From contig NZ_JAINWL010000001.1 in assembly GCF_021021475.1 (NCBI RefSeq), positions 682,001 to 746,000 of the forward strand: DNA of 64,000 nt. The letters run 5' to 3'. The notes below the pieces were generated by a model. It saw only the letters and a list, made by a program, of their open reading frames with translations, had not been told where the DNA came from and searched no databases. Made by a program: the position numbers and the translations under genes. Within the stretch, counting starts at the first letter, position 1. Every line of letters begins with the position of its first letter. Shown one piece after another: positions 27,083-35,511 of the stretch. The DNA comes from Citromicrobium bathyomarinum. Lineage in GTDB: Bacteria; Pseudomonadota; Alphaproteobacteria; Sphingomonadales; Sphingomonadaceae.

Positions 27083-27525
27083 TGCGCGAATTTACCGGCA
27101 AGCACATGGCGGGCGTGATGGTCGCCGGCTTCGGCATCGTGGTCGCGGTCAATTTCTACATGGCCTCGCTCGCCACCAACGGCTTCGGCGGCGTGGTGGT
27201 CGAAAATTCCTACGTCGCCAGCCAGAAATATAACGGCTGGCTGGCGGAGGCCGCGCGGCAGGAAGCCACCGGGTGGCAGCTCGACGCGAGCCGCACGGAG
27301 GATGGGCTGGTGGTGGTCGAGACGCAGAACGCGCCCGAGACCGCGATGCTGACCGCGGTCGCGCGCCACCCGCTGGGGAAGAAGACCACCCGCACCCTCG
27401 CCTTCACCCGGCAAGATGATGGCCGCTTCATCGCGAACCAGCCGCTCGACGCTGGACGCTGGACGCTGCGGATGACCCTCTCCGACGGGGATCGCAAACG
27501 GGTGATCGAGGCACCGCTGTCGTGA
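27079..27525 (+). CDS. ccoH: cbb3 oxidase assembly protein FixH/CcoH
   Basis: A 148-residue FixH family protein: one N-terminal membrane helix (about 8-31) and a periplasmic domain of about 115 residues. FixH/CcoH binds the oxidase and its copper delivery factors during assembly. A GGAGGATC ribosome site precedes the start; the ATG overlaps the ccoG stop and a second ATG follows directly. It overlaps ccoI by 4 bp. Confidence 0.93.
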   Translation: MMREFTGKHMAGVMVAGFGIVVAVNFYMASLATNGFGGVVVENSYVASQKYNGWLAEAARQEATGWQLDASRTEDGLVVVETQNAPETAMLTAVARHPLGKKTTRTLAFTRQDDGRFIANQPLDAGRWTLRMTLSDGDRKRVIEAPLS

Positions 27526-29669
27526 ACACCTCCGTCGACGCGCGGCCAACCGTGCCGACCGCGCCCAGCGCGGCGGATGCCCCGACCAGCCTGCAGACGA
27601 CGCGGCTGACCGTGCCGGGGATGCGCTGCGCCGGGTGCATCTCCAAGGTGGAGCGCGGGCTGCTGGCGCTCGACGGCGTATCCGCTGCGCGGGTCAACCT
27701 CTCGGCCAAGCGGGTGACGGTCGATCACTCGGAAACGCTCGACGATATCGCGCTGGTCGACGCGCTGGAGCGGATCGGGTTCGAAGCGCAGGCGATCGAA
27801 AGTCCCACCGCCCAGCCCGCCCCGCCCGACCGCGAACTGACCAAGGCGCTGGCGGTGGCAGGCTTCGGCATGATGAACATCATGCTGCTGTCGGTCAGCG
27901 TATGGTCCGGAGCCGACGGCGCCACGCGCGAGCTGTTCCACTGGCTTTCCGCGCTGATCGCGCTGCCGGTGATCGCCTATGCCGGGCGGCCCTTCTTCGG
28001 CTCTGCGCTCACCGCGCTGCGCCACGGGCGGACCAATATGGATGTGCCGATCTCGATCGGCGTACTGCTCGCCACCGGGCTCAGCCTCTACGAGACCGCG
28101 ACCGGGGGCGAGAACGCCTTTTTCGACGGCGCGACCATGCTGCTGTTCTTCCTGCTCGCGGGCCGCGCGCTCGATGCCGCGATGCGCAACCGCACGCGCG
28201 CAGGCATCGCCTCTCTGCTGAGCCGGATGGGCCGCCACGCGACGATCCAGCTGCCCGACGGCTCGACCCGTCGGCTGACCGCAGAGGAGCTGGAACCGGG
28301 AATGACCATGCTGGTCGCCGCGGGCGATGCACTGGCCGCCGACGGCACGATCGAGGCCGGGACCAGCGCGATCAACAACGCCATGCTGACCGGCGAGAGC
28401 ACGCCGGAGGATGTCTCCATCGGGCAGAGCGTGCATGCGGGCGCGGTCAATCTGCTCGCGCCGATTCGGGTGCGGATCACCGCCGCCGCGCAGGACACCG
28501 CGATCGCGGAGATCGCGCGGCTGATGGACGAGGCCGGGCAATCGCGCAGCCGCTATGTGCGGATCGCGGACCGTGCCTCGCGTCTCTATGCCCCGGTGGT
28601 CCACACGCTCGCCCTGCTCGCCTTCGTCGGCTGGATGATCGCAGGCGCAGGCTGGCACCAGTCGCTGGTGATCGCCATCGCGGTGCTGATCATCACCTGT
28701 CCGTGCGCAATGGGGCTGGCCGTGCCCGCGGCGCAGGTCGTCGCATCGGGCGCGCTGCTGAAGAAAGGCCTGCTGGTAAAGGACGGCAGCGCGCTGGAAC
28801 GGCTGGCAGAGGCCGATATCGCGGTGTTCGACAAGACCGGCACTCTGACCCTGGGAGAGCCCGTTGCAGAGCTTGCGCATGTCGGTGAGCATGCTCTGCC
28901 TGTCGCGCTCGCGCTCGCGCTGTCGAGCCACCATCCGCTCAGCCGCGCGCTGACCAAGGCGCTCAGCGCGCAGGGCGTGAAGCCTGCGGCCATCAGCCAA
29001 CCGGAAGAGATCGCGGGCGAAGGCGTGTTCGCCATGTTCGACGGGCAGCGCGTCAGCCTCACCCGTCCGCTGGGCGATGGCGGCGCGACCGCGACGCAGC
29101 TGCGGATCGCCAGACAGTGCTGGACCATCCCCTTCCACGACACGCTGCGTCCCGATGCGGCCGACGCCATTGTGCGGATCGCGGCGGCGGGGCTCGATAG
29201 CCGGATCATCTCCGGCGACGCGGACACGGTCGTCTCCGGCGTCGCGGCGGACCTCGGCATCAGCGGGCACGGGCGCGTCTCCCCCCAGGCGAAGCTGGCC
29301 GAGCTGGAGCGTCTGAAGGCCGAGGGTAAACGACCGCTGATGGTCGGCGACGGGCTGAACGACGGGCCGGCACTGGCCGCCGCGCATGTCTCGATCGCGC
29401 CGGGTACGGCCAGCGATGTGAGCCAGCAGGCCGCCGACGCGGTGTTCGTGGGCGAGCGGCTGATGCCCGTCGCGCTCGCGGTGGTCGCCGCGCAGCGCAC
29501 GATGCGGGTCGTGCGGCAGAACTTCGGCTTCGCGATCGCCTACAACATGCTCGCCATTCCGCTGGCGCTGGCCGGGCTCGTGACCCCGTTGATCGCGGCG
29601 ATCGCAATGTCGATCAGCTCGCTGGTGGTGGTCGCCAATTCGCTGCGGCTGGCACGGGCAGCACGATGA
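27522..29669 (+). CDS. ccoI: Copper-translocating P1B-type ATPase of cbb3 assembly (CcoI/FixI)
   Basis: A 715-residue heavy metal P-type ATPase. The N-terminal metal-binding domain has GMRCAGC (Cys36, Cys39); the membrane metal site is CPC (Cys393, Cys395); the phosphorylation site is Asp437 in DKTGTLT; GDGLNDGP forms the hinge. Position between ccoH and ccoS identifies it as the CcoI copper exporter that supplies the oxidase CuB site in the periplasm. It begins with GTG, overlapping the ccoH stop. Confidence 0.96.
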   Translation: MNTSVDARPTVPTAPSAADAPTSLQTTRLTVPGMRCAGCISKVERGLLALDGVSAARVNLSAKRVTVDHSETLDDIALVDALERIGFEAQAIESPTAQPAPPDRELTKALAVAGFGMMNIMLLSVSVWSGADGATRELFHWLSALIALPVIAYAGRPFFGSALTALRHGRTNMDVPISIGVLLATGLSLYETATGGENAFFDGATMLLFFLLAGRALDAAMRNRTRAGIASLLSRMGRHATIQLPDGSTRRLTAEELEPGMTMLVAAGDALAADGTIEAGTSAINNAMLTGESTPEDVSIGQSVHAGAVNLLAPIRVRITAAAQDTAIAEIARLMDEAGQSRSRYVRIADRASRLYAPVVHTLALLAFVGWMIAGAGWHQSLVIAIAVLIITCPCAMGLAVPAAQVVASGALLKKGLLVKDGSALERLAEADIAVFDKTGTLTLGEPVAELAHVGEHALPVALALALSSHHPLSRALTKALSAQGVKPAAISQPEEIAGEGVFAMFDGQRVSLTRPLGDGGATATQLRIARQCWTIPFHDTLRPDAADAIVRIAAAGLDSRIISGDADTVVSGVAADLGISGHGRVSPQAKLAELERLKAEGKRPLMVGDGLNDGPALAAAHVSIAPGTASDVSQQAADAVFVGERLMPVALAVVAAQRTMRVVRQNFGFAIAYNMLAIPLALAGLVTPLIAAIAMSISSLVVVANSLRLARAAR

Positions 29670-29854
29670 GCGGGCTGACCTTCCTGATACCGATCGCACT
29701 GGCGATGGGGGGCATCGGCCTTGCCGCGTTCTTCTGGGCGGTGGGCAATGGCCAGTACGACGACATGGACGGGGCGGCGAACCGCATTCTGATCGACGAG
29801 GAACCCGGCGATGAGGATCGCGGCAAGGGGGAGCGCGCCGATGATCAGGCCTGA
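29666..29854 (+). CDS. ccoS: cbb3-type cytochrome oxidase assembly protein CcoS
   Basis: A 62-residue membrane protein with one helix (about 5-27) and the CcoS signature W-x-x-x-N-GQYDD-x-x-x-x-x-RILIDE, followed by an acidic tail. CcoS is required for cofactor insertion into CcoN. It overlaps ccoI by 4 bp and the next small gene by 14 bp. Confidence 0.95.
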   Translation: MSGLTFLIPIALAMGGIGLAAFFWAVGNGQYDDMDGAANRILIDEEPGDEDRGKGERADDQA

Positions 29855-30071
29855 CTGGCTGCTGCTGATCGGCCTCGCTCCGATGATGCTCGGCCCGCTG
29901 TCCAGCGGCGGCGATTCGATCACCGCGCAGCTGTGCAGCGGCGGCGTGATCCGGATTCCGGTCGATGGAGATGAGCCAGATCAGGTGCCCGAGCAGCCCT
30001 GCTTCAAAGCCTGTCACGCGGGCAATTGCCGCAAACGCTCGGACAAGGGCGACACTCTCGAACTCGAGTAA
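29841..30071 (+). CDS. Small exported cysteine-containing protein after ccoS, unknown
   Basis: A 76-residue protein starting inside ccoS (14 bp overlap) after a GGGGGAGC ribosome site. A hydrophobic N-terminus (about 6-22) looks like a signal peptide or anchor; the mature part has four cysteines (32, 54, 58, 63), three of them in CFKACHAGNC, and an acidic loop. I do not recognise a family. The tight coupling to ccoS and potential metal-binding cysteines suggest a cbb3 assembly or copper role, but this is inference. An in-frame ATG 30 bp upstream is possible but less well placed. Confidence 0.65.
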   Translation: MIRPDWLLLIGLAPMMLGPLSSGGDSITAQLCSGGVIRIPVDGDEPDQVPEQPCFKACHAGNCRKRSDKGDTLELE

Positions 30072-30083
30072 AGGAGAACGCGG

Positions 30084-30341
30084 ATGCCGCCGTGGCTTTT
30101 GCCTGCGCTGATGGGCTCGCTTGCGACGACCAGCCTGATCGCGGGTATCTGGCTGCTGCTGCATCTGCCGGATGTGGCGCGGATTTTCGCTGCCGCTGGG
30201 CGCGGCGTGATTATTCGCAATTCGGGCAGGAAATATGCCTCTCACGGGGCCGTATGGTTCGCGCTGATCCTGTTCAACGGCGGATGGATCGCCTGTCTGG
30301 CGCTGTGGATCTTCGTGATCGGCAGCGATAGCGCTGCTTGA
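30084..30341 (+). CDS. Small two-helix membrane protein, unknown
   Basis: An 85-residue protein with two predicted membrane helices (about 5-25 and 55-80) joined by a basic loop. It starts 12 bp after the preceding gene with an AAAGGAGAA ribosome site, so it is very likely the last gene of the cbb3 operon, just before a hairpin. No family recognised; a role in oxidase assembly or stability is possible from position only. Confidence 0.65.
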   Translation: MPPWLLPALMGSLATTSLIAGIWLLLHLPDVARIFAAAGRGVIIRNSGRKYASHGAVWFALILFNGGWIACLALWIFVIGSDSAA

Positions 30342-30344
30342 GCT

Positions 30345-30365
30345 GACCGGCCACGCGGGCCGGTC
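30345..30365. terminator. Hairpin between convergent cbb3 operon and hemN
   Basis: GACCGGCC (30345-30352) and GGCCGGTC (30358-30365) form a perfect 8 bp stem with a 5-base loop, right after the last gene of the cbb3 run and about 15 bp before the 3' end of convergent hemN. No long T run, so a moderate or bidirectional terminator. Confidence 0.55.
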
Positions 30366-30379
30366 CGCACCAGTCTTCC

Positions 30380-31693
30380 TCACACGGCCGAGCTGAACTG
30401 GCGCGCCGACACCGTGCGATAGGGATCGAACAGCGCCGCGATGGTGCGCGCATAGGGCAGGCCGTCGGGCTCGATCGAGAGCCACTCGCGATCAATATGC
30501 GCCAGCCCGCGATCGATGAAGGGCGTCAGTCGCGGGGTCACTTCGGCCAGCAGGCGCGAACCCACGCGGCTGCGCCCGTCGCACAGCAGCCGCTCGATGA
30601 TCGCCCCGCGATAGCGGTCGTCGGCAGAGCGGTGAATGCCGCGGGTCACGGTCAGCTGACCATCGCCCGCCTTCATCCGGTAACGGCCCGAATTCTTCTC
30701 GTTCTGCGCGAGCAGGCCCGGGAAGCTGCTGATCGCCGAGGCGCCCAGCCCGATCAGCACATCGCTGGGGTCATCGGTGAAGCCCTGAAAATTACGCCGC
30801 ACCCGGCCACTGGTGGCCGCCGCCGCGAGCGGATCGCTGCCCGCCTTGGCAAAGTGATCGAAGCCCACGGGCACATAGCCATGGGTAAGGAAATAACCGA
30901 AACCGGCCGAGGCCATTGCGAAGCGCTGATCCCGGTCGGGCAGGTTGGTCGCGTCGATCACGCGTTGGCGCGCGACGATATGCGGCACATGCGCATATCC
31001 GAACAGCGCGACCCGGTCCGCACCCAGCACGCGGGTGCGGTGCATCGAATCCTCCAGATCATCGAGCGTCTGGCCCGGCAGGCCGTACATCAGATCGAAG
31101 TTGATCGAGGCGACGCCCGCCTCGCGCAGCCAGTCGACCGTCTGCACGATCAGCTCTTCGGGCTGGACCCGGCCGATCGCCTGCTGGCAATGCTCAGCAA
31201 AGGTCTGCACGCCCAGACTGGCCCGCTCCACCCCCACGGCGGCGAGCACCTGCGCCCATTCGCGGCTCATCGTGCGCGGATCGAGTTCGATCGAGAAGAC
31301 CGGATCGTCGATCTCGAACTGGATCGTCAGCGCGTCGATCAGGCGCAGGAATTCGACCGGAGCGATCGCGTTGGGGCTGCCCCCGCCAAAGGCGATCCGG
31401 CGCACGCGAGTGCCCCGGGGCAGCAGCGCGGCGACCGTCTCGATCTCGCGATGAAGCGCGCGCAGGTAGCTTTCGAGCCGCTTGCGCTTGTTCGCCTTGC
31501 CCGTGTTGCAACCGCAGTAGAAGCAGATCTGCTCACAGAACGGGATATGGAGGTAGAGCGATACGTCCCCCTCCGTCCGCTCCAGCGCGGTGCGATAATG
31601 GCAGGCCGGCAGGACGTCGAAGTCCGCCGCGGTCGGATAGCTGGTGTAACGCGGCACGGGCGTTTCCAGCAGTTCGGGATGATAAGGCCACAT
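30380..31693 (-). CDS. hemN: Oxygen-independent coproporphyrinogen III oxidase
   Basis: A 437-residue radical SAM enzyme that decarboxylates two propionate side chains of coproporphyrinogen III to form protoporphyrinogen IX without oxygen, feeding heme and bacteriochlorophyll. Iron-sulfur ligands Cys53, Cys57 and Cys60, with the family-typical Cys62, lie in HIPFCEQICFYCGC. The start MWPYHPELL and the length match authentic HemN rather than HemW. FNR-like boxes lie in the gap shared with ompW, fitting low-oxygen induction together with bchE and the cbb3 oxidase. Confidence 0.96.
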   Translation of the reverse strand: MWPYHPELLETPVPRYTSYPTAADFDVLPACHYRTALERTEGDVSLYLHIPFCEQICFYCGCNTGKANKRKRLESYLRALHREIETVAALLPRGTRVRRIAFGGGSPNAIAPVEFLRLIDALTIQFEIDDPVFSIELDPRTMSREWAQVLAAVGVERASLGVQTFAEHCQQAIGRVQPEELIVQTVDWLREAGVASINFDLMYGLPGQTLDDLEDSMHRTRVLGADRVALFGYAHVPHIVARQRVIDATNLPDRDQRFAMASAGFGYFLTHGYVPVGFDHFAKAGSDPLAAAATSGRVRRNFQGFTDDPSDVLIGLGASAISSFPGLLAQNEKNSGRYRMKAGDGQLTVTRGIHRSADDRYRGAIIERLLCDGRSRVGSRLLAEVTPRLTPFIDRGLAHIDREWLSIEPDGLPYARTIAALFDPYRTVSARQFSSAV

Positions 31694-31728
31694 GGCGGTG
31701 CAGCCTAGTCATACGCGGCGATGCGTCT

Positions 31729-31742
31729 TTGCGCTGGATCAA
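31729..31742 (-). promoter_or_regulatory. FNR-like site near hemN
   Basis: TTGCGCTGGATCAA matches the FNR dyad in one perfect half (ATCAA) and poorly in the other (TTGCG). It lies 36 bp upstream of the hemN ATG. It could be a weak FnrL site or a chance match. Confidence 0.4.
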
Positions 31743-31773
31743 TTTTGCGCGGAATTCCGACGAATTGTCATTC

Positions 31774-31787
31774 TTGATCTGGGTCAA
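31774..31787. promoter_or_regulatory. FNR box between hemN and ompW
   Basis: TTGATCTGGGTCAA has one mismatch from the TTGAT-N4-ATCAA dyad. It lies 81 bp upstream of hemN and 83 bp upstream of the ompW start, so it could control both; ompW is also FNR-regulated in enterobacteria. Confidence 0.65.
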
Positions 31788-31870
31788 TGCAGCGCAGCGC
31801 CGACGGGCCCATCTCTCCCCTCGCCGCCCGGACGGGGCGGCTGACATGGAATGCGAGAAGGATCGAAGAG

Positions 31871-32539
31871 ATGAAGCGTCTGTTTGCCGCAATGCTTGTT
31901 GGAACCGCCATGCTGGCCACGCCTGCCGCGGCTAAGGATGAACAGGGCAACATCCAGGTGAAGCTGCTGGGCACCGTCGTGATGCCGGACGGGGCGATCA
32001 GCGCCGTCAATGTCGACACGGTCGGCCTGCCGGGCGACACCCAGACCGAGGCCAACGACAATGTCGTGCCCACGCTGGCCGTCGAATATTTCGTGTCGAA
32101 GAATTTCTCGATCGAGACGATCTGCTGCATGACACAGCATGATGTCGACGCGGTATCGGGCCTGCCGGGTGCCGAGCTTGTCGCCGATGCGAAGCTGATC
32201 CCTGCCACCGTAACCGCCAAGGGTCATTTCGACCTCGGCCCGGTGAAACCCTATGTCGGCGCGGGCGTAACCTACTTCCTGTGGGTCGATGTCGATCCGG
32301 GCGAAGCCACGCTGCCGCTGGGCGTGACCGAAACCGACCTGTCGAACGAATTCGGCTTCGTGCTGCAGGCCGGGATGGACGTGCCGCTGGGCGATAGCGG
32401 GTTCGGCCTGACGCTGGATGCGAAGAAGTACTTCGTCGACACCACCGCCAGCTGGTACGCGGGCGACACGCTGGCCATCCAGACCGAGCACGATCTCGAC
32501 CCGTGGGTGCTGAGCGCAGGCGTCAGCTACCGCTTCTGA
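31871..32539 (+). CDS. OmpW-family outer membrane protein
   Basis: A 222-residue small beta-barrel of the OmpW family with a signal peptide (about 1-21, ending AAAKD), alternating hydrophobic strands and a C-terminal YRF ending with the aromatic residue needed for barrel insertion. OmpW forms a narrow hydrophobic channel. The ATG at 31871 follows GGATCGAAGAG; an in-frame start further upstream would give no signal peptide. The FNR box upstream suggests low-oxygen control. Confidence 0.9.
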   Translation: MKRLFAAMLVGTAMLATPAAAKDEQGNIQVKLLGTVVMPDGAISAVNVDTVGLPGDTQTEANDNVVPTLAVEYFVSKNFSIETICCMTQHDVDAVSGLPGAELVADAKLIPATVTAKGHFDLGPVKPYVGAGVTYFLWVDVDPGEATLPLGVTETDLSNEFGFVLQAGMDVPLGDSGFGLTLDAKKYFVDTTASWYAGDTLAIQTEHDLDPWVLSAGVSYRF

Positions 32540-32564
32540 CCGATCGGCAGGGAGGACCGGCCCG

Positions 32565-32936
32565 ATGACTCATACCGACTTCAAGGACTGGCCCGCCCTG
32601 GCCGCCAACCTCATCCCGGCGATCAAGCAGCTGCATCGCGGCGCGCCGGAGGTGATGAAGGGCTTTCGCGACATGGGGGCAGCGGCGCATGGCGCCGGTG
32701 CCCTCGACGCGAAGACCAAGGAACTGCTGGCGGTCGCGATCTCGGTCGCGGTGCGCTGCGACCCGTGCATCGCCTACCACGTGGATGGCGCGCGCAAGCA
32801 TGGGGCCACACGGGAAGAGATTGCCGAGACTCTGGGGCTGGCGATCTACATGGGTGCAGGACCCAGCGCGATGTACGCGGCGCAGGCGCTGGAGGCCTAC
32901 GACCAGTTCGTGGACGAGGCGGGCGGCGGTGAATAG
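32565..32936 (+). CDS. AhpD-like carboxymuconolactone decarboxylase family protein
   Basis: A 123-residue all-helical protein of the CMD/AhpD family. The redox motif CDPCIAYH (Cys65, Cys68, His72) is the AhpD-type catalytic centre, so a thiol-based peroxidase or disulfide reductase role is more likely than lactone decarboxylation. It starts 25 bp after ompW and probably shares its promoter. It converges with FnrL. Confidence 0.9.
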   Translation: MTHTDFKDWPALAANLIPAIKQLHRGAPEVMKGFRDMGAAAHGAGALDAKTKELLAVAISVAVRCDPCIAYHVDGARKHGATREEIAETLGLAIYMGAGPSAMYAAQALEAYDQFVDEAGGGE

Positions 32937-32945
32937 CCGGGACGG

Positions 32946-33662
32946 CTAGCTGGCCAGATCTTCCAGCGCTTCGCGGTCTTCGATCGCGACTTCGCGGCGG
33001 TTGGGCAGCGAGACGACACCGGCTTTCTTGAGCTTGGTGAATTCCCGGCTGACCGTTTCGATCGTCAGCCCCAGCACGTCCGCAATCTGCCCGCGGCTCA
33101 GCCGCAGGGCGAAGGCACCCGGCTGCGTGCCGACCTCTTCCTCGACCGGAAATCTGGTCGACAGGTCGAGCAGGAAGGTCGCCACGCGCTGTTCCGCCGT
33201 CATCCGGCCGAGCAGCAGCATCCATTTGCGCGTCCGGTCCAGCTCGGCCAGCGTGCGCTCCAGCAGCTTGTGCTCAAGCTTGGGATGTTCGCGCGCGAAG
33301 CGGTCGAAATCGGCGCGGCGGAACACGCAGACCAGCACATCGGTCAGTGCCTCGACCGAATAGGGGGTCGACTGGCCGAACGGGCGACCGATGAAATCGG
33401 CGGGAAAGGCGAGGCCGAGGATCTGCTCCTTGCCGTCGGCGGTGCTGGTCGAGAGCTTCAGCATCCCTTCCACGACATTGGCGACGACGACCGCATCATC
33501 CCCCTCCCACAGCAGGTTTTCACCCGCGCTGAGATGGCGGCGCTGGCCGATCGCATTGAGCGCGATGATCTCTTCATTGTCGAGATCGCCGCAGATCGCG
33601 CGGTTGCGAACCGTGCAGGCGTCGCAGAAATTCGCGGTGCGGGAGAGGAAAGGTTCATTCAT
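32946..33662 (-). CDS. fnrL: FNR-type oxygen-sensing regulator (FnrL)
   Basis: A 238-residue Crp/Fnr regulator with the cysteine set for an oxygen-labile [4Fe-4S] cluster: Cys13, Cys16 and Cys24 near the N-terminus and Cys112 in the sensor domain. The winged helix has recognition segment ETVSREF, which reads TTGAT half-sites. It is the probable master regulator of the cbb3, hemN, ompW and bchE boxes in this window and activates at low oxygen. Confidence 0.93.
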   Translation of the reverse strand: MNEPFLSRTANFCDACTVRNRAICGDLDNEEIIALNAIGQRRHLSAGENLLWEGDDAVVVANVVEGMLKLSTSTADGKEQILGLAFPADFIGRPFGQSTPYSVEALTDVLVCVFRRADFDRFAREHPKLEHKLLERTLAELDRTRKWMLLLGRMTAEQRVATFLLDLSTRFPVEEEVGTQPGAFALRLSRGQIADVLGLTIETVSREFTKLKKAGVVSLPNRREVAIEDREALEDLAS

Positions 33663-33750
33663 TGCTGCTCAGCGCCATAACCGGTTTGACGATGCGGGTG
33701 AAGGCTCGCAGTGTAAGACCGTGACTAGGCACAGGTTTTGTGCCGCGCAG

Positions 33751-34677
33751 TCAGCGATCCTGCCCCAAACCCAGCGTCACGAACCGCTCCAGCAGCCACG
33801 ATGTCGCCGGGCCCGGGGCCGCATCGGCGCGATGGATGGCGGAAAAGCGGAAAGGCCCTCCGGTATCGTCGGGCATGGCCAGCCTGACCAGCGTGCCCGC
33901 AACCAGATCCCCCTCGATCATCGGCAGCGGCATGTTGCCCCACCCGATCCCCTCGCGCAGCAGCGCGTGTTTCGCGCCGAGGTCCGCCAGCCGCCACGTG
34001 TGCGGGGACTGGACCGCAAAGTCGCGCCCCTGCGTCAGCGGAGAGCGGTCGGTCAGCACCAGCTGGATATGGTCGCGCCCTGCCCCCGGCTTCAGCCTGG
34101 TTGCGCGGGCCAGCGGATGGTCGGGCGCGGCGACCGGCACCAGCAGGACCGAGCCTGCCTCCACCCGGTCGAGCCCTTCGATCCCGGCGGCGACCGGCCC
34201 GGCAATCCCCAGCCCTGCCTTGCCATCGAGCACCAGCGCGGCGACCGCGCCCAGCGCCTCGACATGCAGGCGCAGCGGCACGGTCGGAAATTCGCTGGCG
34301 AAGCCGCGCAGCACCTGCGCCAGCCGCTCGGCAGGCAGCATCACGTCGACCGCCAGACTGACCTCGGCCTCCAGCCCTTCAAGCAGGCCCTTGGCCCGCG
34401 CGCGCAATCCGGCGAGCCCGGCGGCGACCACCCGCGCATCGGCCAGGATCGCCTCGCCTTCCTTGGTCAGCACCGGTTTCTTCGTGCCCTCGCGCGTGAA
34501 CAGCGTCAGGCCGAGCTGCGCCTCGAGATTGCTCACCCCATAGCTGATGACCGACACCGCCCGGTTCAGCCGCCGTCCGGCGGCGGCAAAGCTGCCCTCC
34601 TCGACCACGGCGAGGAAGATCTGCAGCTGGTCGAGCGTGGGGGAGCCGGGTTCGGACATTTCGACTTTCTCGAACAA
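33751..34677 (-). CDS. LysR-family regulator next to pirin and azoreductase
   Basis: A 308-residue LysR-type regulator. The winged helix-turn-helix (about 14-73) contains FLAVVEEGSFAAAGRRLNR, a slightly unusual variant with isoleucine and tyrosine in the recognition region. The substrate-binding domain follows (about 95-300). It is divergent from a pirin gene followed by azoR with 108 bp between, a layout typical of LysR proteins that control the neighbours in response to quinones or electrophiles. Met7 is an alternative start. Confidence 0.9.
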   Translation of the reverse strand: MFEKVEMSEPGSPTLDQLQIFLAVVEEGSFAAAGRRLNRAVSVISYGVSNLEAQLGLTLFTREGTKKPVLTKEGEAILADARVVAAGLAGLRARAKGLLEGLEAEVSLAVDVMLPAERLAQVLRGFASEFPTVPLRLHVEALGAVAALVLDGKAGLGIAGPVAAGIEGLDRVEAGSVLLVPVAAPDHPLARATRLKPGAGRDHIQLVLTDRSPLTQGRDFAVQSPHTWRLADLGAKHALLREGIGWGNMPLPMIEGDLVAGTLVRLAMPDDTGGPFRFSAIHRADAAPGPATSWLLERFVTLGLGQDR

Positions 34678-34785
34678 TTGGATCGAACTTATCCCACTTC
34701 GCAGCAGGGGTGCGCAAGTCTAAATCTGAACCAACGCAGCGGAACCGGCACCTGCCGATGTCCGCCAAAGGCAAGGAGAATCGCA

Positions 34786-35484
34786 ATGATCGAACTGCGT
34801 CCTTTCGATAGTCTCGGTGGCGAAAACCACGGCTGGCTCGATGCCAAGCATCACTTTTCTTTCGCCAACTACCACGATCCCGCGCGCGTCCACTGGGGCA
34901 ATCTGCGCGTGTGGAACGACGACACGATCCAGCCGCACACCGGCTTCCCGCCGCACCCGCACCGCGACATGGAAATCATCACCTATGTCCGCAAAGGCGC
35001 GATCACGCACGAGGACAGCCTGGGCAACAAGGGCCGCACCGAAGCGGGCGACGTTCAGGTGATGAGCGCGGGCACCGGCATTCGCCATTCGGAATATAAC
35101 CGCGAGGACGAGGTGACGCAGATCTTCCAGATCTGGATCATCCCGACCAGCGAAGGCGATGCCCCACAATGGGGGGCCAAGCCCTTCCCCAAAGGCGACC
35201 GCGCGGGCCAGTTCGTGACGCTCGCCAGCGGTTACGAGGAAGACGCCGACGCCCTGCCGATCCGCACCGATGCGCGGGTGGTGGGCGCGACGATTCGCTC
35301 GGGTGAGACGGTCGAATACCCGCTCGGCGCCAACCGCAAGGCCTACCTCGTGCCCGCAACCGGCTCGGTCGAGATCGACGGGCAGACCGTCAACGCACGC
35401 GATGGCGCAGCGATCAGCGATCTCGATGTGCTGCGGATCACCGCCAGGGAAGACAGCGAAATCGTCCTCGTCGACGCGGCCTGA
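34786..35484 (+). CDS. Pirin family protein (probable quercetin 2,3-dioxygenase-like)
   Basis: A 232-residue bicupin of the pirin family. The N-terminal cupin has metal ligands in FPPHPHRDME (two His), a downstream His in AITHED, and a Glu in GTGIRHSEYN; the C-terminal cupin lacks a metal set. Some pirins show quercetinase activity; others are redox sensors. The ATG at 34786 follows GGCAAGGAGAA, and a much longer open frame upstream is an artefact of high GC. It is followed 27 bp later by azoR, and the LysR gene is divergent. Confidence 0.93.
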   Translation: MIELRPFDSLGGENHGWLDAKHHFSFANYHDPARVHWGNLRVWNDDTIQPHTGFPPHPHRDMEIITYVRKGAITHEDSLGNKGRTEAGDVQVMSAGTGIRHSEYNREDEVTQIFQIWIIPTSEGDAPQWGAKPFPKGDRAGQFVTLASGYEEDADALPIRTDARVVGATIRSGETVEYPLGANRKAYLVPATGSVEIDGQTVNARDGAAISDLDVLRITAREDSEIVLVDAA

Positions 35485-35511
35485 AACCTCTCACAAGAAA
35501 AGGAACACCCC

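Noticed and set aside
33391-34785. Very long upstream extension of the pirin frame.
   Set aside because: It runs antisense through the LysR and part of the fnrL genes; the pirin start at 34786 has a ribosome site and the family N-terminus.
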